Assembly (NCBI RefSeq): GCF_002119685.1
Contig: NZ_CP021108.1
Location: 4,154,001 to 4,218,000, forward strand
DNA: 64,000 bases
DNA from: Bordetella genomosp. 8
GTDB lineage: Bacteria > Pseudomonadota > Gammaproteobacteria > Burkholderiales > Burkholderiaceae_B
Reading direction: 5' to 3'
Shown here: piece by piece, positions 8,684-17,314 of the stretch
How positions within the stretch are numbered: position 1 is the stretch's first letter
Layout of the letters: every line of letters starts with the position of its first letter
Notes under the pieces: generated by a model
Database searches by the model: none
Told to the model about the DNA's origin: nothing
The model's input: only the letters and a program-made list of their open reading frames with translations
Position numbers and translations under genes: made by a program

Positions 8684-9607
8684 TCAATGCGAAGACACGT
8701 ACACCGCATGCGCATGGGCCGGTGGCAGGGCAAAGCTGGTTTTCATGCGGCGCGCCTCCGCCGCCGGTGTCAGGCCGAACAATCTTTTGAACTCTCGATT
8801 GAATTGCGATGCGCTTTCGTAGCCGACCTCGTGGCAGGCCACGGCGGCGGTGTACCCTTCGCGCACCATCAGCAGCCTGGCCTGATGCAGGCGCGTCGAT
8901 TTCACGTACTGCATGGGCGAGGTACTGGTGACCGCCTTGAAGCTGGCATGGAAAGCGGGCACGCTCATGCCGGATTCCGCCGCGAGCGCATGGATATCCA
9001 GCCGAGTCGCGTAGTCGGCATGGATGCGGCGCAAGGCCTTGCCGATCTTTCCGAAGCGGCCCTGCATCGACAGGGCGGCGCGTATGGCCTCGCCCTGCGG
9101 ACCGGTCAGCACGCGGAAGTAGATTTCACGCACCAGCGACCTGCCTAGCAGTTCGCCTTCCAGCGGGCGGCTGAGCGCCGCCAGCAGACGCAGCACCGAA
9201 GCGAAAAAATCCTCATCCATCGGACTGGACGTCATGCTGCGCGGGTTGCCGGCGGACGGCGCGCCGCCCAGGCGATCGATCTCCAGCATCAATTCCGCCG
9301 CCAGCGCGAAGTCCAGGTGCATGTAGATGGCGAGCAAGGGCCGCTGTGCCGTGGCGTCGGTCTCCATGGTGAAGGGCACCGGAACGGACACCGCCAGGTA
9401 ATGCCGCTCGTCATACACATAGACCTGATCGCCGAAGTAGCCGCGCTTGGTGCCCTGGCAGACGATGACGATGCCGGGATCGTAGAGGACGGGCGTACTC
9501 GCCAGCGGACGATCCGACCGCAGGATGCGGACATCGGGCAAGACCGTCAGGTTATAGCCTTCGGCCGGCGCCAAGGCACGCAGCAGCGAGATCGCCCTGG
9601 CATGCAT
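8684..9607 (-). CDS. AraC-family transcriptional regulator
   Basis: This 307-residue regulator has an N-terminal cupin-like effector domain of the AraC_N type (about residues 20-180, with ILRSDRP and VIVCQGTKRGYFGDQ). A C-terminal pair of helix-turn-helix motifs follows (about 205-295, with DIHALAAESGMSVPAFHASFK and ACHEVGYESASQFNREFKRLFG). The ATG at 9607 was preferred to a far-upstream start because the added 60 residues are Arg/Pro-rich and unlike the family. It is divergent from the short-chain dehydrogenase at 9842, which it probably controls; AraC_N regulators commonly sit beside an oxidoreductase target. Nothing in the sequence shows the effector. Confidence 0.88.
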   Translation of the reverse strand: MHARAISLLRALAPAEGYNLTVLPDVRILRSDRPLASTPVLYDPGIVIVCQGTKRGYFGDQVYVYDERHYLAVSVPVPFTMETDATAQRPLLAIYMHLDFALAAELMLEIDRLGGAPSAGNPRSMTSSPMDEDFFASVLRLLAALSRPLEGELLGRSLVREIYFRVLTGPQGEAIRAALSMQGRFGKIGKALRRIHADYATRLDIHALAAESGMSVPAFHASFKAVTSTSPMQYVKSTRLHQARLLMVREGYTAAVACHEVGYESASQFNREFKRLFGLTPAAEARRMKTSFALPPAHAHAVYVSSH

Positions 9608-9841
9608 GGGTGTGGTCCGCCATGAATGCGGCGGCGCGGGAGGCGTGCCCGGACGCGTGGACGCGCGCCCGCCCGCGCGCCGCCGGACGTCAGTGCCCGG
9701 CATGCCGCGGAGCCACCGCCGCGCCCATGCCGGCACGGCAGCAGGAGCAATAGAAATAGGCAATAAACATAGAAAATATGGCCTCAAATTTTGGGCGACG
9801 AATGACTATTATGCACTTACTGTTTCTATTCCGGAGGCCAA

Positions 9842-10690
9842 ATGTCTACCAATACCACTCTCCTCATCACCGGCGTAAGCAGCGGATTCGGCCGCGCACT
9901 TGCGAGCGCGGCGCTGCAAGCCGGGCATCGCGTCGTGGGTACCGTGCGCAGCGCGGACGCGGCCCGCGCGTTCGAAACGCTGCATCCCGGGCTTGCCATC
10001 GCCCGGCGGTTGGACGTGACCGACTTCGACGCCATCGATGGCGTCGTGGCGGATATCGAGGCCCGGGTGGGCGCCATCGACGTGCTGGTGAACAACGCCG
10101 GGTATGGGCACGAGGGGGTGATGGAAGAATCGCCCCTGTCCGACATGCGCCGGCAATTCGACGTCAACGTGTTCGGCGCGGTCGCCATGATGAAGGCCGT
10201 TCTGCCGTATATGCGGCAGCGTCGACGCGGCCGCATCCTGAACATCACGTCGATGGGCGGAATCATCACGATGCCAGGGATTGCCTACTATTGCGGCAGC
10301 AAGTTCGCGCTGGAGGGCATCTCCGAAACCGTGGGCAAGGAGGTGCGAGACTTCGGGATCCTGGTCACGGCGGTGGAACCGGGGTCTTTCCGGACCGATT
10401 GGGCCGGCCGGTCCATGGTGCGTACGCCACGCACCATCGCCGATTACGACGCCGTCTTCGATCCCATCCGCAAGGCGCGGGAGGAGAAAAGCGGCAAGCA
10501 GCTGGGCGATCCCGAAAAGGCGGCGCGCGCCATGCTGGAATTGATCGCGAGCGAAAATCCGCCCGCGCGCCTGCTGCTGGGCAGCGACGCCCTAGCGCTG
10601 GTGCGCGCGAAGCTGGCCGCCATGTCGGAAGATATCGATCGGTGGGAAAACCTGACCCGCTCCACGGACGGTCAGGCGACAGTGCAATAG
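9842..10690 (+). CDS. Short-chain dehydrogenase/reductase (SDR)
   Basis: This is a 282-residue classical SDR oxidoreductase. The cofactor motif TGVSSGFG lies at residues 10-17, the NNAG motif near 84, the catalytic Ser in NITSMGG, and the Tyr/Lys pair in YYCGSK. The Arg-containing TVRSAD after the second strand suggests NADP(H) preference, which is an inference. GGAGG precedes the ATG at good spacing. The gene is divergent from an AraC-type regulator and probably its target. The substrate cannot be read from the sequence; similar proteins are often loosely annotated as ketoreductases or oxidoreductases. Confidence 0.87.
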   Translation: MSTNTTLLITGVSSGFGRALASAALQAGHRVVGTVRSADAARAFETLHPGLAIARRLDVTDFDAIDGVVADIEARVGAIDVLVNNAGYGHEGVMEESPLSDMRRQFDVNVFGAVAMMKAVLPYMRQRRRGRILNITSMGGIITMPGIAYYCGSKFALEGISETVGKEVRDFGILVTAVEPGSFRTDWAGRSMVRTPRTIADYDAVFDPIRKAREEKSGKQLGDPEKAARAMLELIASENPPARLLLGSDALALVRAKLAAMSEDIDRWENLTRSTDGQATVQ

Positions 10691-10726
10691 ACAGTGCAAT
10701 AATCACGCTATCGCCTGGAGATAGCC

Positions 10727-11848
10727 TTGAACCGCCTGGATGACCCTGCACACGACCGTGAAGTCGGCAACGCCGATTCCACCCTGGATACCACTCGCAT
10801 CGACGATGTGCGCATCGGCGCCGTACGGCCGTTGATTTCTCCCGCCTTGCTGCTGGACGAGCTGCCGGTCTCGCCGGCGATACAGGACCTGGTGGAGCGC
10901 ACGCGCGGCGCCATCGCGAACGTGCTGCATGGGGGCGACGACAGGCTGGTCGTGGTGGTGGGCCCCTGCTCCATCCACGACCACGACCAGGCGATGGACT
11001 ATGCCCGGCTGCTGAAGGCCGCCGCGGACGAGCTGCGCGACGACCTGCTGATCGTCATGCGGGTGTACTTCGAAAAGCCGCGCACGACCGTGGGTTGGAA
11101 GGGTTATATCAACGATCCGCGCCTGGATGGCAGCTACCGCATCAACGAAGGCCTGCGCCGCGCGCGCGAGCTGCTGCTGGACATCGCCGGCCTGGGCCTG
11201 CCCACAGGTACCGAATTCCTGGATCTGCTGAGCCCGCAGTTCATCGCGGACCTGATCGCCTGGGGCGCCATCGGCGCGCGCACGACGGAAAGCCAGAGCC
11301 ACCGCCAGTTGTCGTCCGGCCTGAGCTGTCCGCTAGGCTTCAAGAACGGCACGGACGGGGGCGTGCAGATCGCCGCGGACGCCATCGTGGCGGCGCGCGC
11401 CAGCCATGCCTTCATGGGCATGACCAAGATGGGCATGGCGGCGATTTTCGAAACGCGCGGCAACGACGATACGCACGTGATCCTGCGCGGCGGCAAGCAA
11501 GGCAGCAACTACGATGCGGCCAGCATCGACGCCTGCTGCCAGATCCTGAAGAAGGCCGGCCTGCGCGAGCAGGTCATGGTGGATTGCTCCCATGCGAATT
11601 CGAACAAGTCGCACAGCAGGCAGGTGGACGTGGCGCGCGACGTCGGCGCACAGCTCGCGGCGGGCGACCGCCGCATCGTCGGCGTCATGATCGAAAGCCA
11701 TCTGGAAGAAGGCCGCCAGGACCTGAAGCCCGGGGTGCCGCTGCAGCGCGGCGTTTCCATCACGGACGCCTGCCTGGGCTGGGCGCAGACCGAGCCGGTG
11801 CTGCGCCAGCTGGCCGGGGCGGTGCGCCAGCGCCGCGCGGCGCGCTGA
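10727..11848 (+). CDS. 3-deoxy-7-phosphoheptulonate (DAHP) synthase, type I
   Basis: This enzyme catalyses the first committed step of aromatic amino-acid synthesis, condensing phosphoenolpyruvate with erythrose 4-phosphate. The 373 residues contain the hallmark motifs VVGPCSIHD, FEKPRTTVGWKG, ESQSHRQLSSGLSCPLGFKNGTDG (split over the active site) and the metal ligand segment DCSHANSNK. It is of the AroF/G/H type; which feedback-sensitive isozyme it represents is not clear. The start codon appears to be TTG at 10727, preceded by GGAG. No better ATG lies before the conserved RPLISPALL segment. It begins 36 bases after the SDR gene and may be read through from it. Confidence 0.93.
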   Translation: MNRLDDPAHDREVGNADSTLDTTRIDDVRIGAVRPLISPALLLDELPVSPAIQDLVERTRGAIANVLHGGDDRLVVVVGPCSIHDHDQAMDYARLLKAAADELRDDLLIVMRVYFEKPRTTVGWKGYINDPRLDGSYRINEGLRRARELLLDIAGLGLPTGTEFLDLLSPQFIADLIAWGAIGARTTESQSHRQLSSGLSCPLGFKNGTDGGVQIAADAIVAARASHAFMGMTKMGMAAIFETRGNDDTHVILRGGKQGSNYDAASIDACCQILKKAGLREQVMVDCSHANSNKSHSRQVDVARDVGAQLAAGDRRIVGVMIESHLEEGRQDLKPGVPLQRGVSITDACLGWAQTEPVLRQLAGAVRQRRAAR

Positions 11849-11912
11849 CAGTTTCCGTACAGCTACACCGGCGTATGCTGCCCGGCATCGGAACTTCTGC
11901 CAGGAAACCGCC

Positions 11913-12431
11913 ATGCTGAATGCCGCCTCCGCCCGCATGCTCGCCGACTACAAGCGGTGGGCCAATCGCGAAACCTTCGCCATCGTGATGGCGCTGCCGT
12001 CCGACGAGATCTACAAGGACCGGGTGTCCCTGTTCAAGAACTTCGCCCGGTCGCTGAACCACACCTATGTGGTGGACCTGATATGGCAGGCCCATATCGA
12101 AGGCCGCGAACACGGGATAGCGGCGCTGAATGCGGTCACGCATCCGGAAATCGAGGACCTGTGGCGGGCGCAGCAGGAGCTCGACGACTGGTACATCGAC
12201 TGGGCGGCCACGCAAACGGATGACTCCCTGTCGCGGGAAAAGGATTTTTCCCTGATCGGCGGAAACACCGGGCGCATGTCGAACGGTGAAATGCTGATGC
12301 ACGTGGTCAATCACAACAGCTATCACCGCGGCTTCGTGGCGGACCTGCTGACACAGATGTCTGCCCCCCGCCCCAGCGTGGACTTGCCGGTGTACAAGCG
12401 CAAGCTGGCCGAAGGCGCGATCCGCGCCTAG
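11913..12431 (+). CDS. DinB/YfiT-family putative metal-dependent protein
   Basis: This 172-residue four-helix protein belongs to the DinB superfamily. The three expected metal-binding histidines are visible: one in SLNHTYVVD near residue 50 and two in VVNHNSYHRG near 129-133. Family members are often thiol-dependent S-transferases or stress-induced proteins, but no reaction can be assigned here. It follows the DAHP synthase after 64 bases and ends just before a strong terminator, so it is the last gene of that transcription unit. Confidence 0.85.
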   Translation: MLNAASARMLADYKRWANRETFAIVMALPSDEIYKDRVSLFKNFARSLNHTYVVDLIWQAHIEGREHGIAALNAVTHPEIEDLWRAQQELDDWYIDWAATQTDDSLSREKDFSLIGGNTGRMSNGEMLMHVVNHNSYHRGFVADLLTQMSAPRPSVDLPVYKRKLAEGAIRA

Positions 12432-12456
12432 CCGGGCACGCCGCCATGCCACCCCG

Positions 12457-12481
12457 CCGGACCCATCGGGTCCGGTTTTTC
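12457..12481 (+). terminator. Rho-independent terminator after the dinB-like gene
   Basis: An 8-bp perfect stem (CCGGACCC with GGGTCCGG) with a three-base loop is followed directly by five T residues. It separates this unit from the sulfolactate cluster. Confidence 0.9.
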
Positions 12482-12543
12482 ATTTCCGTCCCCTGAAAAC
12501 AGCTGGAGGAACCGGCAACCCGACCGGCGCGCGCCCGCTCAAG

Positions 12544-12555
12544 TCATATATATGA
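12544..12555. promoter_or_regulatory. Palindromic operator candidate TCATATATATGA
   Basis: This perfect 12-bp palindrome lies five bases upstream of the -35 hexamer of the promoter at 12561-12589. Its position suits an activator or a GntR- or LysR-type regulator. No regulator gene is adjacent. Confidence 0.45.
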
Positions 12556-12560
12556 TTTGG

Positions 12561-12589
12561 TTGACATGGATGAAATTCGAAAATAAGAT
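12561..12589 (+). promoter_or_regulatory. Strong sigma-70-type promoter for suyAB
   Basis: A consensus -35 TTGACA (12561-12566) and TAAGAT (12584-12589) are separated by 17 bases in an AT-rich pocket unlike the surrounding sequence. The suyA ATG follows after about 70 bases. Confidence 0.7.
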
Positions 12590-12657
12590 CATCGCCACGA
12601 TCAACAGCGAGTGCGACGCAGGATTCATGCGATCGCGCCGCCATCAGGAGGAGACTC

Positions 12658-12939
12658 ATGATTCATGCCGTATTGCATGACGCCAAGGACACGGTGGCCG
12701 TCGCCGTGGTGGAAGGGATAACCGCGGGCACGGAACTGAACGCCTGGATCATGGATGAAGACAAGGTCATCCAGGTCAAGGCCAGGCAGGACATTCCCAT
12801 CGGGCACAAGGTCGCGATGAAAGACATGAAGACCGGCGACACGGTCTTCAAGTACGGCGTCGACATCGGCAAGGTGGTGGCCGACATCCAGGCGGGCCAG
12901 CACGCGCACGTCCACAACATCAAGACCAAGCGCTGGTAA
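12658..12939 (+). CDS. suyA: (2R)-sulfolactate sulfo-lyase, small (alpha) subunit
   Basis: This 93-residue SAF-domain protein of the UxaA N-terminal type is the small subunit that pairs with the large lyase encoded next. Together they are predicted to split (R)-sulfolactate into pyruvate and sulfite. The conserved core is VIQVKARQDIPIGHKVAMKD, and the C-terminus has the His-rich end HAHVHNIKTKRW. Separation of the small and large parts into two genes is typical of SuyAB and of some altronate/galactarate dehydratases. The sulfolactate assignment rests on the neighbours (two sulfolactate-type dehydrogenases) and on the large subunit. An altronate-type sugar-acid dehydratase is the alternative. 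Confidence 0.75.
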   Translation: MIHAVLHDAKDTVAVAVVEGITAGTELNAWIMDEDKVIQVKARQDIPIGHKVAMKDMKTGDTVFKYGVDIGKVVADIQAGQHAHVHNIKTKRW

Positions 12940-12981
12940 GCCGCCCCGCCTCCCTATTCACGCCTGCCCAAGGAAACATTC

Positions 12982-14157
12982 ATGGCTGTCATTTCCGCAT
13001 CCACCACCTTCCGCGGCTATCGCCGCGACAACGGCCGCGTCGGCGTACGCAATCATGTGATCGTGCTGCCCGTGGACGACATTTCCAATGCCGCGGCCGA
13101 AGCCGTGGCGAACAACATCAAGGGCACGATGGCGCTGCCCCATCCCTATGGGCGCCTGCAGTTCGGCGAAGACCTGGAACTGCACTTCCGCACGCTGATC
13201 GGCACGGGCTGCAATCCCAACGTCGCCGCCGTCGTCGTCATCGGCATCGAAGAAGGCTGGACCAAACGCATCGTCGATGCCATCGCCAAGACGGGCAAGC
13301 CCGTCGCGGGCTTTTCCATCGAATTGCACGGCGACCATGACACCATCATGCGCGCGTCCAAGGCCGCCAAGGAATTCGTGCACTATGCGACAGCGCTGCA
13401 GCGCACCGAATGCCCGATCAGCGACCTGTGGGTATCGACCAAGTGCGGGGAGTCCGACACGACTTCAGGCTGTGGGGCCAATCCCACCGTGGGCAATGCC
13501 TTCGACAAGCTGTACCCCCTGGGCACCACGCTGGTATTCGGCGAGACGTCCGAGCTGACCGGCGGCGAGCATATCGTGGCGGAGCGCTGCGCCAACGACA
13601 AGGTGCGCGAGCGCTTCATGTTCATGTTCGACCGCTACCAGGCCATGATCGATCGCTGGAAGACCAGCGACCTGTCCGAATCGCAGCCGACCAAGGGCAA
13701 TATCGCTGGCGGCCTGACGACGATCGAAGAAAAGGCCATGGGCAACATCCAGAAGATAGGCAAGAAATGCCGCGTCGACGGCGTGATCGACAAGGCGGAG
13801 ATTCCCGATCACAGCGGGCTGTGGTTCATGGATTCATCGTCGGCCGCCGCGGAGATGGTCACCCTTTGCGCCGCGTCGGGCTATGCCGTGCACTTCTTCC
13901 CCACCGGCCAGGGCAATGTGATCGGCAATCCCATCCTGCCCGTCATCAAGATCTGCGCAAACCCGCGGACCGTGCGCACCATGTCCGAGCACGTCGACGT
14001 GGATACGTCGGGTCTGCTGCAACGCGACATGGACCTGGACCAGGCCGGCGACAAGCTGCTGGAATGCATGATGGCCACCATCAACGGCCGCTGGACGGCG
14101 GCCGAAGCGCTGGGCCATCGTGAATTCGTCCTGACGCGGCTGTTCGAAAGCGCCTGA
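12982..14157 (+). CDS. suyB: (2R)-sulfolactate sulfo-lyase, large (beta) subunit
   Basis: This 391-residue protein belongs to the UxaA C-terminal/galactarate dehydratase superfamily and is the catalytic partner of SuyA. It begins with the family signature [19 protein letters not shown]. It contains conserved Cys-rich stretches ([17 protein letters not shown] near residues 153-169) likely to bind an iron centre, and [20 protein letters not shown] near 300. The close match to remembered SuyB sequences and the 42-base spacing to suyA support a sulfo-lyase that releases sulfite and pyruvate. The following genes supply enzymes that would interconvert sulfolactate stereoisomers. A gene for sulfite export or oxidation was not seen in the window. 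Confidence 0.78.
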   Translation: MAVISASTTFRGYRRDNGRVGVRNHVIVLPVDDISNAAAEAVANNIKGTMALPHPYGRLQFGEDLELHFRTLIGTGCNPNVAAVVVIGIEEGWTKRIVDAIAKTGKPVAGFSIELHGDHDTIMRASKAAKEFVHYATALQRTECPISDLWVSTKCGESDTTSGCGANPTVGNAFDKLYPLGTTLVFGETSELTGGEHIVAERCANDKVRERFMFMFDRYQAMIDRWKTSDLSESQPTKGNIAGGLTTIEEKAMGNIQKIGKKCRVDGVIDKAEIPDHSGLWFMDSSSAAAEMVTLCAASGYAVHFFPTGQGNVIGNPILPVIKICANPRTVRTMSEHVDVDTSGLLQRDMDLDQAGDKLLECMMATINGRWTAAEALGHREFVLTRLFESA

Positions 14158-14256
14158 AGCCGGGCGCTTCCCGGCGCACCGGCCCGCAGATGGCCGGGCG
14201 CCACGGCGCCGCCGCCGCACACGTGGACGGTGGCGCATCCTATCGGAGGAGACACC

Positions 14257-15276
14257 ATGAAACGCATATCCACGGATCTGCCGCTTTCCGCTGGCCGCCG
14301 TTCCGCCCTGGGCGTGCTGGGCGCCGCAGGCCTGGCGCTGGCCGCGCCGTCGTTCAAGGCGTACGGGCAAGGCGACAAATGGCCTTCCAAGCCCATCAAT
14401 TATGTCGTGCCCTTCCCGCCCGGCGGGCTGACGGACGTGGCGGCGCGCCAGGTCGCCAAGGCCATATCGTCATCCGAAGGCTGGAACGTGGTGGTGGAAA
14501 ACAAGCCCGGCGGCAGCGCCAATATCGGCGCCGCCTTCGTGGCGCGGGCCGAACCGGATGGGTGTACCTGGCTGGCCATGACCATGTCGCACGCCGCCAA
14601 CGCCACGCTGTTCAAGGGCAAGGCGGGGTATGACCTGATGACCGACCTGGTCCCACTGGCGGGATTGGCGTCGTCGTCCATGATGATCGTGGTCAACCCC
14701 AAGAGCGACATCAAGACGCTGGCCGATTTGACCAAGGCGGCGAAGGCCAAGCCTGGTTCCCTGTCAGCCGGTTCCAGCGGCAACGGCACGCCGCCGCACC
14801 TGACGCTGGCCTTGTACCAGCAGCTGACCGGCACCAAGCTGCTGCATGTGCCGTACAAGGGCGGCGCGCCATCGCTGACCGACCTGATCGGCGGCCAGTT
14901 GGACGTGATCTTCTCCAACTATCCGGAATCGCTGGCCTACGTCAAAGGCGGCCAGTTGCGCGCCCTGGCGGTCTCGACGAAAGAGCGCAGCCCGGACCTG
15001 CCCAACGTACCGACCGTGGCGGAGGCCGGACTGCCGGAGCTGATCGTCGAGAACTTCACCGGCGTGATGGTGCCCGCGCATACCGATCCCAAGCTGGTGG
15101 AACGCATCGGCAAGGCCATCGAAAAGCAGGTGCAGCAGCCGGAAATGCAGAAGGCGCTGACGCAGCTGGGTTTCATTCCGCGTCCGCGCGGACCGGCGGA
15201 GTTCAAGCAGTACCTGGCGGGCGAAGTCGCGCGCTGGGCCAGGACGATACAGGAAGCGAACATCCAGGTCGGCTAG
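14257..15276 (+). CDS. Bug-family (TctC-type) periplasmic solute-binding protein
   Basis: This 339-residue secreted binding protein is of the Bug family, which is greatly expanded in Bordetella. The N-terminus has paired arginines (AGRRSALGVLGAAG) before a hydrophobic stretch and an Ala-rich cleavage region, suggesting Tat- or Sec-dependent export. Core motifs are INYVVPFPPGG and VVENKPGGSANIGA, which bind carboxylate ligands in this family, and HVPYKGGAPS. The ATG at 14257 has CGGAGGA upstream and gives the correct signal peptide. It lies between suyB and the dehydrogenases, so sulfolactate or a related sulfonate/carboxylate is the plausible ligand. TctA and TctB membrane partners are absent here. 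Confidence 0.88.
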   Translation: MKRISTDLPLSAGRRSALGVLGAAGLALAAPSFKAYGQGDKWPSKPINYVVPFPPGGLTDVAARQVAKAISSSEGWNVVVENKPGGSANIGAAFVARAEPDGCTWLAMTMSHAANATLFKGKAGYDLMTDLVPLAGLASSSMMIVVNPKSDIKTLADLTKAAKAKPGSLSAGSSGNGTPPHLTLALYQQLTGTKLLHVPYKGGAPSLTDLIGGQLDVIFSNYPESLAYVKGGQLRALAVSTKERSPDLPNVPTVAEAGLPELIVENFTGVMVPAHTDPKLVERIGKAIEKQVQQPEMQKALTQLGFIPRPRGPAEFKQYLAGEVARWARTIQEANIQVG

Positions 15277-15358
15277 CCGCCCGGATGGGCGCCGTCACGC
15301 TGGCGCGGGCGCATGGGCGCCGACGCCGGTTTCATCGTCATGTCGTGCGAGCGAGGCT

Positions 15359-16312
15359 ATGCACATCGTTATTTCCGAATTCATGGACGCGCCGGCGGTG
15401 GACCTGCTGCGGCGCGACTTCGACGTCCGGTACGAACCGGACCTGGTGGACCGGCGCGCCGAGCTGCTCAAGGTCCTGGACGGCGCCGACGCCCTGATCG
15501 TGCGCAACCGCACCCGCGTGGATGGAGAGATGCTGGCGGCCGGGCGCGGGCTGAAGGCCGTGGGCAGACTGGGGGTGGGACTGGACAACATCGATGTGGT
15601 GGCGTGCCGCGATCGCGGGATCCACGTGCTGCCCGCGACCGGCGCCAATGCGCGCGCGGTCGCGGAATACGTGGTGACCAGCGCCCTGGTGCTGATACGC
15701 GGCGTCTACCACGGCAGCCTGGCGGTGGCGCAAGGCGCCTGGCCGCGCCCGGCGATGTCCAATGGCCGCGAGGTTCATGGCCGCACGCTGGGCATCGTCG
15801 GCTTCGGCGGCATCGGCCGCCTGACCGCGCGCCTGGCGCGCGGGGTGGATATGCAGGTCGTCGCGCATGACCCGATGCTGGCGGACGACGATCCCGTCTG
15901 GCGTGAGAGCGGCGTCACGCCGGTGCCCCTGATCGAGCTGCTGGCGCGATCGGATGCCGTCACCCTGCATATTCCCCTGACCGAAGGCACGCGCAATCTG
16001 TTCGACGCGCCGCGCATCGCCGCGATGAAGGACGGCGCCGTCCTGATCAACACGGCACGCGGCGGCATCGTCGACGAAGCCGCGCTGGCGCGGGCCCTGC
16101 GCGAAGGCAAGCTGGGCGGCGCCGCCGTGGACGTGTTCGACGACGAACCGCTGCCCGCCGGCAGCCCCCTGGCCGATGCGCCGCGGCTTATACTCACGCC
16201 CCACGTTGCGGGGCTGAGCATGGAAGCCAACACACGGGTTTCCGACATGGTGGCGCAGCGCGTAGCGGAAGTATTGAAATCGGGAAATCGACATGGCCAC
16301 GATGCAACTTGA
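15359..16312 (+). CDS. slcC: (S)-sulfolactate dehydrogenase-like D-2-hydroxyacid dehydrogenase
   Basis: This 317-residue NAD-dependent dehydrogenase has the D-2-hydroxyacid (phosphoglycerate dehydrogenase-like) fold. The nucleotide-binding motif GIVGFGGIGR is near residue 144 and the catalytic Arg lies in INTARGGIVDE. The acid follows in DVFDDEPLP and the His in LTPHVAG. In sulfolactate degraders SlcC oxidises (S)-sulfolactate to sulfopyruvate. Placement after suyAB and directly before comC, which it overlaps by 20 bases, supports that role. From motifs alone it could be another D-hydroxyacid dehydrogenase. The ATG at 15359 is preceded by GCGAGG. Confidence 0.72.
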   Translation: MHIVISEFMDAPAVDLLRRDFDVRYEPDLVDRRAELLKVLDGADALIVRNRTRVDGEMLAAGRGLKAVGRLGVGLDNIDVVACRDRGIHVLPATGANARAVAEYVVTSALVLIRGVYHGSLAVAQGAWPRPAMSNGREVHGRTLGIVGFGGIGRLTARLARGVDMQVVAHDPMLADDDPVWRESGVTPVPLIELLARSDAVTLHIPLTEGTRNLFDAPRIAAMKDGAVLINTARGGIVDEAALARALREGKLGGAAVDVFDDEPLPAGSPLADAPRLILTPHVAGLSMEANTRVSDMVAQRVAEVLKSGNRHGHDAT

Positions 16313-17300
16313 CGCGCTTTACGATCTTGCGGCCGCGGCGCTGCAAGGGGCCGGCGCCAACCCGCGTATGGCCGCGGACACCGCGCGCGCCTTGATCTAC
16401 GCCGAAAGCCAGGGCATCGCGTCGCACGGCGTATCGCGCGTGCCGTTCTACGCGACGCACCTGCGCAATGGCCGCGCGGATGGCCAGGCGGTCGCCCGCA
16501 TCGCGCGCGAACGCGGTGGCGCGGTACTGGTGGACGCCGCCGATGGCCTGGCTTTCAGCGCCTGTGCGCTGGCGATCGAGCAGGCCATCCAGCGCGCGGG
16601 CGAACATGGCGTGAGCTTCGCCGGCGTCTGCAACAGCCATCATTTCGGCGTGGCGGCCTACCACCTGGACGCGGTGGCCAGGGCCGGCATGGTCGGCCTT
16701 GCCATGGGCAACTCGCCTTCGGCGATGTCGGCCTGGGGCGGCAAGCGGGCGCTGTTCGGCACCAACCCCATCGCGGCGGTATTTCCGCGCCGTGACGCGC
16801 TGCCGCTGGTGATCGACCTGTCGCTATCGGAAGTCGCGCGCGGCAAGCTGATGGTGGCGGCGCGCGACGGCAAGGACATCCCGCTGGGCTGGGCGCTGGA
16901 TGCCGACGGCCAGCCCACCACCGATCCCAAGGCAGGCCTGGCCGGCAGCATGCTGCCCATGGGTGGCGCCAAGGGCGCCATGCTGGCGTTGATCGTCGAG
17001 CTGCTGGCCTGCGCGCTGACCGGCGCGCATTTCGGTTTCGAGGCGGATTCCTTCTTTACCGAGCAAGGCAACCGCGCGCGCATCGGCCAGGCCTTCCTGG
17101 TCATCGACCCGGGCGCGCTGGCGGGGCGTGACGTTTACCTGGAACGCGTCGATACGCTGGTATCGGCTATGCTCGCGGACGAAGGCGTGCGCCTGCCCGG
17201 GCAACGCCGCGCCGGCCTGGAGCAGCAGGCGCACGTACAGGGCGTGAATGTGCCCGAGACCTTGCTGGCCGAAATGAAGGAGCTGGCGGGCCGGGCCTGA
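16293..17300 (+). CDS. comC: (R)-sulfolactate dehydrogenase-like, malate/L-lactate dehydrogenase family
   Basis: This 335-residue NAD(P)-dependent oxidoreductase is of the Ldh_2/YlbC family. Diagnostic features are ASHGVSRVPFYA near residue 45, CNSHHFGVAAY near 112 and GTNPIAAVFPR near 153. In sulfolactate metabolism ComC reduces sulfopyruvate to (R)-sulfolactate, the SuyAB substrate. Together SlcC and ComC act as a two-step racemase. The start overlaps slcC, so translation is probably coupled; a second in-frame ATG nine bases later is also possible. Without the context this would be annotated only as a malate/lactate dehydrogenase family protein. Confidence 0.74.
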   Translation: MATMQLDALYDLAAAALQGAGANPRMAADTARALIYAESQGIASHGVSRVPFYATHLRNGRADGQAVARIARERGGAVLVDAADGLAFSACALAIEQAIQRAGEHGVSFAGVCNSHHFGVAAYHLDAVARAGMVGLAMGNSPSAMSAWGGKRALFGTNPIAAVFPRRDALPLVIDLSLSEVARGKLMVAARDGKDIPLGWALDADGQPTTDPKAGLAGSMLPMGGAKGAMLALIVELLACALTGAHFGFEADSFFTEQGNRARIGQAFLVIDPGALAGRDVYLERVDTLVSAMLADEGVRLPGQRRAGLEQQAHVQGVNVPETLLAEMKELAGRA

Positions 17301-17314
17301 AACCGGAGACAGAC

